64,000 nucleotides of DNA from positions 17,028,477 through 17,092,476 of the forward strand of contig OU015568.1 in the NCBI GenBank assembly GCA_907165135.1. Direction: 5' to 3'. The number at the start of each line of letters is the position of its first letter. Positions within the stretch are counted from its first letter, which is position 1. The DNA is from Oikopleura dioica. Taxonomy: Eukaryota > Chordata > Appendicularia > Copelata > Oikopleuridae. This document shows positions 11,801 to 23,500 of the stretch, in pieces. A model generated the notes under the pieces. That model was not told the origin of the DNA. It saw only the letters and a list, made by a program, of their open reading frames with translations, and made no database searches. Both the position numbers and the translations under genes were made by a program.

Positions 11801-11964
11801 CACTATACAAACCAATCTCCAATCCACCATCAGCATTACCCATCTTTACACAACCAGAAGCAACAACATTCATCAAGCACACGCCAAAAAAATCATCACG
11901 AAAATATGCCATAGAATTTGGACCGACAATAACAATGACGTGTGACCAAACTGCCATTGAATAA
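8889..11964 (+). CDS. RTEL1-like Fe-S superfamily 2 DNA helicase, 12 exons
   Basis: Exons: 8889-9001, 9044-9184, 9247-9593, 9664-10026, 10070-10270, 10309-10381, 10470-10569, 10613-10847, 10903-11193, 11231-11344, 11421-11572, 11614-11964. They sum to 2481 nt, or 826 aa plus stop. Motifs in order: Q-motif region PYKPYPQQIEMM, Walker A ESPTGSGKT, Ia SRTHTQLSQVV, four Cys suited to an Fe-S cluster (RKNLCVK, QMSCRR, NNLCPYK, EKVCGYY), Walker B VIIDEAHNLE, III LILTSGTLSPL, V VCRGKLSEGIDF, VI NQAVGRIIRHRDD. The order and spacing, and the IPYPPMQDPK motif, fit RTEL1 better than FANCJ or XPD. RTEL1 unwinds D-loops and G-quadruplexes at replication forks and telomeres. At 826 aa it lacks the vertebrate harmonin-like and RING C-terminal domains. 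Introns 2, 3 and 10 use GA-AG borders, and the first and last of these are fixed by conserved motifs across the junction. It could be an ancestral host gene or a lineage copy. Confidence 0.88.
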
Positions 11965-12297
11965 AATATCCAATTTAATCCTCAAGAATATTTGCCACTT
12001 CATATACATAAGCAGCTAAATGATGTAAACAGCAATCAAGATGTAATCGCGGTTTTGGTTGCAGGCTGGAGCACCAAAAGTGAGAGGCAGGAAGCCAAAA
12101 GGCATAAGTACACTCATTTCTCCGCAGGTAAATCTCTGCCCTACTATCAGTGATAAAATGCAACAAAGGGCCGGGTTAACTTACATAGCACTAAATAAGC
12201 ACATTGCTGGAACTCACCCTAATCGCGGAGTTTCTTTAGGCTCTGCCCAGAGCGCAGAAAACGATAATTTTCTTTTTATTTATTTATTGAAATGATT

Positions 12298-13620
12298 GCA
12301 TGGTCTCATAAACGATCGATGAGCTTTTTCCTCGTAAGTCGAATTTGATTTTCTCCTTGTTGTTTATGGCGATAAATTCCTGAAGCTGCCCAAGGAAAAA
12401 GAAAAACCAATCCACCTCTCTCTTTTCAAATTCTTGGGTTACCTAAAGTATAAGATCGTATTTCGTACCTGCTATCCGTGCTGTAGTGCCCCTTCATATC
12501 AGAACCATCGCAAAAAGTATGTCCAAAGGGTCCAGCAACAACTAATCCGTAAATTTCCATGGCAATTTACCCCACCACCATCAGAGCTCATCATATAAAC
12601 AACGAGATCAGACGAATTGTGTCCCCAAGTCATTCGCCAGCGCGCAATACTATCCTTTTTCCACCAAATAAAGCATTGACGATTCTGTATGCAGCCATCA
12701 AAGCAGTTAATGTTTCTAACACTCGTTAGAGAGCCAAAAAAGCCGCCTTTACAAAAACCATAATATTCTAAAAAAATGCTAGTTTAATACAATTAAAAAG
12801 TTGAAAAATGTTGACAAAAACATAGTATAACTTTAATAAATAGTTGAAATCAGTGAAGCCGCATAATAATTAATAATCCGCGCCCCATGCCACACAGACT
12901 TCAAAATTTTCGGCTCCCAGGCAGGCGGGCACCTAAGCGATTTTTAGAAAACACGATCTCTCGGCAACTTAATTATGTGAGAACACAGCGTGAAAAAGGA
13001 GAACGGCGTGAAACGCATGTTTGAGAAGCCGTATGAACTCACCGCAAATAATTCAAGAACATATAAATAAACCGCACCATAGTCCCAACAATATTTAATA
13101 GCCGTAGATCTTAAATTGCTGCGTGTCCATCATAATTCAAACACCATAAAAATATTAACTTTAGTAGTTGTTTAGTCTAAAACTTAAAATTTTAATAGAA
13201 CATTACTATCAACAAATTCAAATATATATACGGGATATTTGACAAAATATACATTCAATAACTAACCATACTTAATCTAAAGTTCCCTGGTTCCCTAAGC
13301 ACGAAATGAATCTCAAAATAACTTATGTGACAAACACTCCTCACGCTGGTTGGTGCGCGCAGCGAAACGTTCGAGCTTTATAATGACGCGGCACAACATG
13401 AATAAACACACCCAATAAGTTACCAATAAAACTAATCAAGCGTTTTGAATAGATTAAAACGGCCTACAAGGCAATAATCGACAGGGCACAAAACTATCAT
13501 TTTCCACCAAATAATGCATTTCCATTCTGTATACGAACCATCAAAGCAGTTTATATTTCTTACACTCGTTAAGTCGAAAATGCCGCCTTTACAAACACCA
13601 TAATATTCTAAAAAATGCTA
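12298..13620 (-). CDS. Fragmentary gene with duplicated Cys/Trp-rich exons
   Basis: Minus-strand exon-like blocks. At 12773-12582, after an acceptor ttttttag, the frame reads YYGFCKGGFFGSLTS, INCFDGCIQNRQCFIWW and then MTWGHNSSDLVVYMMSSDG. A short intron follows, then VAGPFGHTFCDGSDMKGHY (about 12548-12478). A downstream block reading VTQEFEKREVDWFFFFLGQL ends in a stop (about 12450-12291). A second, diverged copy of the first exon lies at 13609-13440 (YYGVCKGGIFDLTS, INCFDGSYTEWKCIIWW), again with acceptor ttttttag. The Cys/Trp pattern suggests an extracellular domain, but I do not recognise it. Joins and phases could not all be satisfied, so parts may be decayed. Treat the span as a gene region, not a finished model. 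Confidence 0.4.
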
Positions 13621-13730
13621 GTTTTATACAATAATAAATTGAAATATGTTGATAAAAACTTAGTAAAACTGAAATAAATAGTTTAGATCCGTAAAGCGCA
13701 TCATGATTAAAAATCCGCGCAACTTGCCAC
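12660..13730. repeat. Direct duplication of about 235 bp (12660-12895 and 13503-13730)
   Basis: The two segments share an ordered series of blocks, including TTCTGTATNNNNNCCATCAAAGCAGTT-like sequence, CCGCCTTTACAAA, CCATAATATTCTAAAAAA and AATCCGCGC. Identity is high but imperfect, in the same orientation. The duplication includes an exon, its acceptor and flanking intron. Shorter flanking similarities (CACGCTGGTTGGT at 13340 and 13803; GACGCGGCA...ATAAACACACCCAAT at 13386 and 14218) show that the whole 12-14.3 kb stretch is built from old duplications. Confidence 0.7.
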
Positions 13731-13739
13731 AATATGAGG

Positions 13740-14590
13740 CCTTATATATTTAGCCACAGCGAATCATTGTCAAATATGCTAATCCGACAAACAGTCTTCA
13801 CGCTGGTTGGTCCGCGCATCATACGTTTTCAAGATTTCGACAAATCACATAACGATATGTTCTAAGACCAGATATAAATCGAGAGAACAACATACAATAA
13901 TTTTAAATTACTATTTTGATTGTAAAAAACAATAAGATCAAAGGAATGTCGGATTGGCCGAAAAAAGAAGAGATTTTACAAATAAAACAGCATTAATTAT
14001 GAGTAACTTATGGAGCATTAACCGCGAGGAAACATAATTCTCTACAAAAATCCCATACACGCGTAAATCAATATGATAAACAAGATAAAATCATATCATA
14101 ACCACCTAAAGACAAATTATGGTTTTTGAATAATTCCGAAAAAGGGGATTCTTCAAACTAGAACACAGCAAAAGCGTAGAAAGCGATAAAAACAAACAAA
14201 CCTGTCCACCAACATAATGACGCGGCAATAAATTAATGATAAACACACCCAATTATACAGATACTAAGCAAGAAGCGGTAAAGTAGCGGCCTGCCGGCCT
14301 AAGAAAACCCGTCTTTACGATTTTTTTTTCCAAATTATGATTTTGTTAATTTGGAATTATATTATTTTTTCCAATTTTTGTTATTTTTTTTTATGGAATT
14401 CTGTAAAGAACTGAAAAATAAAAATTTCCATAATGAGAAAATTCACTTACCAGAAAAAAAGTTCCATCCTAAGTAAAAAATTTATTTTTCGATCCATCCT
14501 TGATCAATCCTTTTAGTTACGTTCCATACTAACGATAAACTTTTTATTATGATCCATAGTAAAGAAAACCTTTTTGTTACGTTACATTCT
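13740..14590. other. AT-rich flank with short repeated phrases, no gene
   Basis: No coding exon was supported. Near 14457-14590 there are three alternating phrases resembling GTTCCAT...AAACTTTTTATTATGATCCAT and CCTTTTTGTTACGTTACAT, a short imperfect tandem array just past the stop of the Cys-rich gene, possibly in its 3' untranslated region. Confidence 0.4.
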
Positions 14591-17500
14591 TTATTTTTCC
14601 AAAATTAGATAATCGCCGTTGTAAACTTCTCCTTGAGGGCAGCAGTTTCCGGCGAGATCTTGAATCTCCCCTGGTTGACAGGGAGAAACGAATTGACATT
14701 CCGTTTCCGCATTAAAGTCGTTGTAAACAGATATTTGTCCATCTGGGCATTTCTCGCCGCATTGTCCGAGTGTTCCTTGATGGATGCAAATACACATGTT
14801 CCATTTTGAGCTCCATGTAGATCCGACAGGGCAGCACGCGAACGAACCGTCCTCGAAATTGATGACAACGTCGTTCGTCCTGCAAATCGAGGAAAGACAA
14901 ATACCATCGACGTTCGGATACTGGAAAGTGTCAGGGCAGAGACATGCCATTTTGCTAGATTGAGCGTACATGGCGTAGACAAGGCCATCCGGACACGATG
15001 AGGAACAAACTTGGTTGGCGTTTGGCTCGGAGCCATCGTTACAGATGCATCGTTCGTGAGCAGGGCTGTAATGAGCATCTTTGTGGCAGCACACCTGTCC
15101 ATTTTCGGTTTCAATTGGATGGAAATCGAAATTGCAATTAGATGGAGTTCCGGGACATTGCTCGTTTTTGCCGACGATATGTCCCTCTGGACAAAGGCAC
15201 GTATTTGAATCGGAGTTGTAAATCTGGCCTTGCTGGCAGAAGTCCTCACAGTTACCCCAACCACCGTCTTTGAAAAAAATTTGATGGGGCGGGCAAGCTG
15301 GCGAACAACCTGTATTTTCTTCAACAATCGTACTATCAAAGAAGCATTTGCATTGAAGCATACCCTGGTCAAAGTAAGAATTCTCGGGGCAGCAGCCAGC
15401 AGCATCATTGTAAACGTATGGAGTTTCTTGAGGAGCACACACTGGACAATCGCCATTAGGTGTTGGCAGTAAATCGCCCGTGCACACACACATGTCTCGA
15501 TCCTTTTTGAAATATGTGTTTTTCGGACAGCACATGATATCGCCGAAGCGATTGTTGTAAGCTGTTTCGCCATCTTGGCACGTGTTCGAATTGCATTCCC
15601 CGTCGACTGGAGCTTGTCCGTCCCAGCATTCGCATTCGCCCTTGTTGAAGTTGTATTGAAGATCTCCAGGACAGAGTGATTGTTCCGGCTGTATCAGCGG
15701 CGGGCAAGGAAGAGTTGTTGATCCTCCAGGACAAGCGCATTTGTTCATGGTTGGCAAGCTGTCAATCCAAATGAATCCTTCATCGCAACATTGAATCATG
15801 AAAGAGCTATCCAAATGTGGATTTTGCCCTGTCGGACAGACGGGACATTTACCATCGACCATAGGCTCATCAAACTTGCATTTGCATGTTTTTGTTTGAT
15901 TATCGTATTCTGCTCCGAGTGGACAGCAAATTGTTTTCGGGTCGGGACGCACGAAATATTCACCCTCTCCGCAATCATTCGGGCATTCTCCATACATCGA
16001 GTTGGTGAGATACAATGGCTGAGAACGATCTGCACAGAAACAACCAGGAGGTCCCGACATATCTTGCTCAAAATAAAACAAGTTTCGCTGACAGCATTGG
16101 ATATTTCCAAGAGAGTCGAAGATTGCTCGGTCCGGTTGTGCACAGTTTCCGCAAGCTCTGTCATCTGGCTCATCGCCATTGTCACACACGCATTTATTTA
16201 AATTGTAATTCCATTCGGAATTAAATGGACAGCATTGGACGTAAGGTTCGACAAATTGAATGACATGGTTCTCTTCGCAATCGATTTCACATTGTTGGTA
16301 AGTCGACCAATTCGACGCGTAAAAGGGTTCTGTTCGATTATCACAGAAGCACCCGCCTGGCCCAGTATCATCACCATCGTACCAGAATAAGTTTCTTTTA
16401 CAGCATTTGACGTTTCCGAATTCGTCCATATGAGCTCTTTGGTCTGTACTGCATTGACCACATGCAGTATCGTCGACTTCATTATTGTTAGGGCACTCGC
16501 ACTCATCCGTAATCGAGTTGTACTGAGTTCCGTAGGGGCAACATCCTAGAGTCGGATGATTAGGCCCGACGAAATACGTTCCTTCTTCACATTCGTCGCC
16601 ACATTGCGGGAAATATGATGGAGGTAAATTGATAGCTTCCGAGCCATCTTTACAGCGACAGTGACCACCAGCAGGATTATTCTCATCAGCAATCCAGATT
16701 TGGTTTCTCTCGCAACAACGAATAGCATCATTTTGATCCAATAAGGCTCTCATTCCTGGATCGCTGCATAAGCCACAGGCAGTATCATCAACAACCTCTC
16801 CGTTCGGGCACATGCATTCATCACCGATCGGATCATAAACGCTTCCGATTTCACAACAAATCGTCCTTGGGAAAGCTTGAATGAAAACTTTATCCTCGGG
16901 ACAATCGCCTGGACATTCTCCATTTGGCTCTGAATTGGATCCGTCTTTGCAGTAACATCCAGCAACCGTGTAGTCATCTTCGTCGAACCAGACCTTATTT
17001 TTCTCACAGCATTGCACGACGCCATATTGATCAAGATGAGTTCGTTGGCTGATTGAACAGTAGCCACAGCCAGTTTCATCAGGAATCTCAGCAGGGTCAT
17101 TTGGACAATAACATTTGCCATCTGTGTCACTCCAGTAAGAATTAAGCGGACAGCATTCAATTGTTGGATAGACACTTTGAAGCCAGTAACCATCTCCGTA
17201 GTCAATGCATTCGTTGCCACAAGAGCCCATCGGCCCATCAGGATAACTTCCATCTTCGCACATACAAGCGCCATAGGTTGTTACTACTTGGTTGATTTGA
17301 CAGCACTGTGTTTGATTATTACTATCTGTCTGCAAGACGGTCGGTGGTGGACAAGGCGGACAGCCAGTATCTGGATCGTAAATTCCACCATTATTGCAGA
17401 TACAGGAATTCATCCACGAATCGTAGCTTGAGTCATTAGGACAGCAAAGGACTTCGTCAATATTTGAGGCAAAAAAGAAGCCAGGTTCACAATCACCTGG

Positions 17501-20500
17501 GCATTCACCATTCTGCCATGGCGGAGAATTGTTCTCAGGACAGAGACACTCGTAAGGAGAATTGGAGAAGATTTGATTTGATTTACAGCAAATTATTGCA
17601 CCGTTGTCTTTATTAAATCCAACGATTTCGTTGTCCGAGCATTCGCCACAGCCAGTGCCATTAAGAGGCGCTCCGTTTGTGCAGTGACAGCCAAGATCGG
17701 AAGTCCACTTAGCTCCGATTTCGCAACACTCGAGAGGCTCAAACGATCCAAGCCATTCACCTTCATCACAATCATTTGGACAGTTCATGCTGTAGCCTGG
17801 AATGCTTCCGTCAGACTTGCAAATACACTGTTCAACTCCTTGGTCGAACATTTGATTCTTATGACAGCACCGGGGGTTCTGTGACGCGTCGAAATAAACA
17901 TCTTTGTGTTCAGGGCAATATGGGCAAGTATCATTTACTATAGCGAAACCACTGTTGCATTTGCAGAGTTTGTCGGCCATGTCATACCAGGAGTTCTCCG
18001 GGCAGCATTTGATGGGATCTAACGTGTCTGTTGGATCGACATATCCAAGAATCTGTCCAGGGTCGCAATCGCCGGGACAGCCTCCATATTGATCAAAAGG
18101 GTCGCCATTCGGGCATCTGCAGTCATCAATCTCCAGCGAGTATTGATGATTAATTTGGGGTTTCCTTACTTGGTAAAATTCCTTACTTGGTAAAATTCCT
18201 TACATGGTAAAATTCCTTACTTGGTAAAATTTTTTTTCTTTACCAAGTAAGGATTTTTACCAAGTAAGGAATTTTACCAAGTAAGGAAATTTCTATCGAG
18301 CAAATGTCAAAAACAAATAATGAACATATTCACTTTAGAAGATATCTAGTCGACCCCCCTCTGAACATAATTTTTTCAAGGATTATTTTTTTTTGAATTA
18401 TTTTTTTTTGAAAAAATTGAATAATCTTGATTCGAGCGCGTTCGAATTCGGGTTCATTTTCAAATTCGTGTTTGGAATCGTATTTGAATTTCGGATCCAT
18501 GACCCATGTCAAAGTGGACAATTTGACCGATGGCCCATCGGCGATGGGGGTTAATTGATAAATATATTATCTAAATGAGTTTTTAAATTCAAACTAAGTT
18601 CAAAACAATTATTTTAACAAGTGAAACTTATAAAAGAAACGTCATTTGAAAAATAAATGTCTCTTCTTAGGACCCTCCACTCACGGTTGGGTTCGCAAAA
18701 TCGCTTGTTCTAAAAAAAAATTTTTAAGGCTATAACGTCTCTTTTGGCCTCTCTGGAAAACGCACTTCCCTTGGTCGATTTCAAAAATTAAAAAGACTCA
18801 TATACTTAAAATCTATCGTAGATTTCAGAAATGCGATCAAAAATTTATTTTTCTTTTGAAATTTCGACTTTACAATCATTTAAAAAACGCCGATCGGTTT
18901 TCCGAATAATTTTACCATTACAGAGGTAGATTTTTTACGATCAATTTATAGACTAAAGCCTTCTCTACAATCCCCACGGAAAAAAACTTCGATATCTCTT
19001 CAAATTTTCATTCTAGGGCAGGGCTGGCAAATTAGGGTCCTAACAGCCGCACTACCGAAAAATTGTTAGGGTTCTAACTCAAAATTAGTGCAAATTAGTG
19101 CGGCATCCCCGTCCTACCCGTCCTATTTTTTTTCCTTGATATTTTTTCGTCCATTAGGACCGAATCGCCGCCCTAACCGCACTAATTTGGAGGCTCTTTT
19201 TCATCATCCAATCGGCGCGCGCTTCCCACCAGGCGCGGAGGACAAATTGGTGGAAGATTGAAAAAAGAATGCAGCTGAATGGATGAGAAAAACGAATGAC
19301 CCGCCATGATTGGCGGACCAATAAGCGCGCGCCTATTTTAGGACGATTTTAGTGCGGCTTTTCCAACTCTCGTACTACTCGCACTAAAAAGTTATAAAAT
19401 GAGAGTTAGGGCCCTAACAATAGGGTTCTAACTCAAATTAGTGCGGCTGGCGGGACCCTAATTTGCCAGCCCTGTTCTAGGGCCATGTTAGTGCTGGCAC
19501 CTGAGGAGAAAAAGGCGCGTGGACGCGCTGCGCGGAGTGCTATCCTCCAGCCCGAAAAGAGAGCGCTGTTGGCGAGCGTGTGAGTCAAGCGATTCATCGC
19601 GCTTTGATTGGCTGCGCGGAGCTCAAGCGTCAGTCTATAAACAAAAGAGACTTAAAAGAAGAGAGAACTAGAATCATAATTTTCACAATTTCTTGAAATT
19701 TTTTCCGTAGGGATCATAGAATATGCTTTTTTAAATAATATTGTCGGATTTATTTGACCTTAGAGCTTCCAGTTTTCTCGGAAAACCGATCGGCGATTTT
19801 TGAATGATTCTAGAGCAAAAAATTACCAGAGAAAATTATTTCTTGATGGCATTTTTGAATTTTTAAGGAGAAAACAAATATGTTTGCCCTTTAAATTTTT
19901 GAAATCGACCAAGGGAAGTCCGTTTTCCAGAGAGGCCAAAAGAGACGTTATAGCCTTAATTACTTGGCCAAATTATTTCTCTGTACTAGAGATTGAAGAT
20001 TAGGCCTCGGTCTATCTAAATCTAGTCGGAGATGATGTCTATCTAAGCCCGAATCGGCTGAATTTCGACTCAAAAATAGCCTAAAATGGCCTTTTTCGAA
20101 ATTCTCGAACTTTGGCCCCTCCTTGTAGTAGGTTTGCTTTGAACAAAAAACTTCTCTGTACTAGAGAATAGCGGATAGCACCTGAGCTTTACGTAGAGCT
20201 ATTGTTTGCCCAAATACATAAGCGCAAATCGGCTGAATTTCCAGTCGAAGATGGCCAAAACGAGGGGGATCCCTTAAATCTGATCAACAAAATCAAAATT
20301 TTCTTAACAAAATTTTCAAAAGTTTGGATAGATCTCTCCATATTTGAATCCAAATTTGAACGCAACGGCTAGAATAATTTTAAGAATGAAGATTATTCAA
20401 TTTTTTCAAAAAAAAAATAATTCAAAAAAAAAATAATCATTGAAAAAATTATGTTCAGAGGGGGGTCGACTAGATATCTTCTAAAGTGAATATGTTCATT

Positions 20501-23500
20501 ATTTGTTTTTGACATTTGCTCGATAGAAATTTCCTTACTTGGTAAAATTCCTTACTTGGTAAAAATCCTTACTTGGTAAAGAAAAAAAATTTTACCAAGT
20601 AAGGAATTTTACCATGTAAGGAATTTTACCAAGTAAGGAATTTTACCAAGTAAGGAAACCCCGATTAATTTTGCAGCATAAAATATCACCATTACTGTTT
20701 ATAGCGGGATTAAATACGCCATCATCGCCCACATTGATATCACAGTATCCACAAGCGTTGTTGTTTTGGTATGATTGTCCGTTCGGACATTTGCATTCCT
20801 GATCTACTTGATCGTAGTACTCTCCAGCTTTGCAGCATTTTAGCTCGGGATCCTGTTGGACGACAAACAGGTCAGCAGACACACAATCACCAGGGCATGC
20901 ACTCATGTAGCCGGGGAGACTATCATCCTTGCAAATACATTTGCCGGTGTCTTCTATGTACTTTTGGCTATTAAGACAGCATTCCAATAAATTCCCGGCA
21001 GTGTCGTAGAAGGGCGATCTATTTGGAGAGCAGGGAGGACAGGTATTATTAATGACAGGGCTGCCACTATTGCAAAGACATTCACCCGAGTCAAGATAAG
21101 CCCCATCAGGGCAACAAATAAGTGTGTTGTTCAGATCGATTCCAGCAGGATACATACCAGCATTGCAATCGCCAGGGCATGAGCCGAATGCCAATGGCAT
21201 CGATTCATCTTCGCAAACGCATCCCGTAGTACCGTTTACCCATTTTTGATTTCCAGGGCAGCACTTTGTCATTCCATTATCAAAGTCCAAGAATGCGTTT
21301 GAATTCTCGGGACATTGTCCGCAATAAGTCGAATCAAGAGGTCCTCCATCGCTGCATTTGCATTCGCCTTCCTCAAAGACTGATCCAAGTGGGCAGCACT
21401 GGAACGGATGTGGCTGAACAAGATATTCGCCTTGAGCGCAGGTATCCTCGCACATCATAAACGGACCCAAAAAGATCCATCGGAACATGCACAATCGTCG
21501 AGATCTTCCGACCACTCAGTATGGGCAAAGCAGCACTTTTCTTCTCCATTTGATGTCCAATGACTTGACATGTGTGTCGGACAAAGAGGGCAAGGACTAT
21601 CACCAGCTTCACTTCCATCTGGGCATTGACACTGCTCAAGAGCGGAATTGTAAGCACTTCCTAACGGGCAGCAAATAACCTCGGAGTATTCTCCAACGAA
21701 GAAAAATCCTGCTGCACAATCACCTGGGCAACTTCCATCCCCGTTTGGTGGTAACCCATTGCTACAGGTACAATCATTGGCATTTGGACTGTAGATCAAA
21801 TTGCTTGCACAACATTTGTGAGCGCTCCATTGCCCACCGGTCTGGAATGCGATTTGGTTTGAATTGCAAAGATTGCAGCCTGTCTCTACATCCGGCTCAT
21901 TGCCCGTCTGATCACAGATGCATGTGGCAGTTTGCACTCCGTTCATCATTTGCAATGATGATCCGACTGGACAGCAAATTAGCTCGCCGCCCAGAATATC
22001 CGAAAGATATTCTTCTTGAGGGCAATCGCCTGGGCATTGCATATTTTGATCAGGATTACTTCCGTCTTCACAAGTGCAAGAGTAATCTGTCAGGACCTGA
22101 TTTAATGTGCAGCACATTTTATTTCCATTAGGATCGGTCCATTCTTTCTCTCTGTTATTGTTACAGTATGGACATTTGTTATTTTCGTAATCATATGTTC
22201 CACCGTTTGGACAAGTACAAGTATCAGTAATTGCGGAATATCCAGTTTCTCCAGGACAGCAAACAATATCACCTTTATTGTCAAGAAAGAACCTCTGGCC
22301 GTATGGGCAATCTCCTGGGCATTCTTGTGGATGGGGATTGTAATCACCATTTCCACCTTGAGTGTTGTAGCTTGATCCAGGATTGGTTTTGTCTGGGCAT
22401 CTACAATTTCCCTCGTGCCAGATTTGATTTTTTGGACAGCATCGGACTCCGTCAGCAGTAATCAAAGCAATATCCATCTGTGCGCAATCATTAACTTCGC
22501 AACGGTTGTCGACCAGTGCGCCATTGAAACAGATGCATTCTTCTGCATTTGCATTCCAGTATGCTCCAATAGGGCAGCAAATTTTCTCGGGATAGAATTG
22601 CTCCATAACTTCTCCGAGCTCACAGTCTCCTGGACATTGCGAGTTATATGGGCGTGTACCATCCATACAGCGACACTCGTCCCAGGAGAGATCAAAGTAT
22701 TGATTTGTACGGCAACATCGGGTATTTCCACTGTTGTCGAAATATATTTGCTCGTCAACAGCACACATAGAGCAACCAGTGTCTGGATCGGCTTCATTTT
22801 GATCGGGGCACATGCACTTTTGAAAACTTACATCCCACCAAGAACCAATTGCGCAGCAAATCATCTCTCCGCTATCTTTGAACTGGATCCATTTCCCGAC
22901 TGGACAATCGCCTTTGCAAGTCGCTGGCGAGAATGTCGGGGTGAGTGGTTGACCCTCGCATTCGCACTGATCCGACTGGTAGTTGAACTTCATATTCTTT
23001 TGGCAGCAGATTTCGCTACCATCCCTTTTTCTGTATGCAATTTCTTTGTTTGAACAGAAACCACAGCCGGTCTCACTGTTTGGAGACGTTCCGCCGGGAC
23101 ATTTGCAAACATCTGCTGAGCCGTCCCACATCATACTTCCACCAACAGCGCAACACAGATCCTCGCTCCATTTGTACCAGCCTGGGCTACAGTCGCCTTC
23201 GCAGGCATTGTTGTAGCCGAGATATTCTCCATTGCACATGAACTCATTTCGCCAAGGATACCAGATTTTTCCTGGAGGACAGCAAGCAATCTGTTGATTG
23301 CCGTTGTAAGAATCATCCCAAGGTACTAGGCCGGGACCACATGGTGTTGGACAGCCATTGACAGGGTCTGGTGGGTTATTATCAAAACAGGTGCAAGTTA
23401 CATCATCATATCCATTGATAGTCGGGGTTGAGCCAACTGGGCAACAAAATTTTTCGTCCAGCGTCCTGTGAGCAAGGTATTCTCCTGCCGGACAATCACC

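Larger units (their letters stand above)
18157..20662. mobile_element. 2.5-kb foldback-type element with 274-bp inverted repeats and 9-bp target duplication
   Basis: Flanked by GATTAATTT at 18148-18156 and 20663-20671. Both ends start GGGGTTTCC and carry inverted repeats of about 274 bp (18157-18430 and 20389-20662). The outer part is an array of the 17-mer CTTACTTGGTAAAATTC in both orientations. No transposase is visible, so it is non-autonomous. A 9-bp duplication plus long, internally repetitive arms fits foldback or Mutator-like elements. It lies within a coding exon of the Cys-rich gene. The near-identical arms suggest a recent insertion. Confidence 0.88.

Noticed and set aside
8889-11964. 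Helicase as cargo of a Maverick or Helitron element
   Set aside because: No Rep domain, polymerase B, integrase or capsid gene lies nearby, and the gene has 11 ordinary-looking introns.
14605-17274. Several long alternative frames inside the Cys-rich gene
   Set aside because: They lack the repeat pattern and overlap the frame that carries dozens of regular Cys units.
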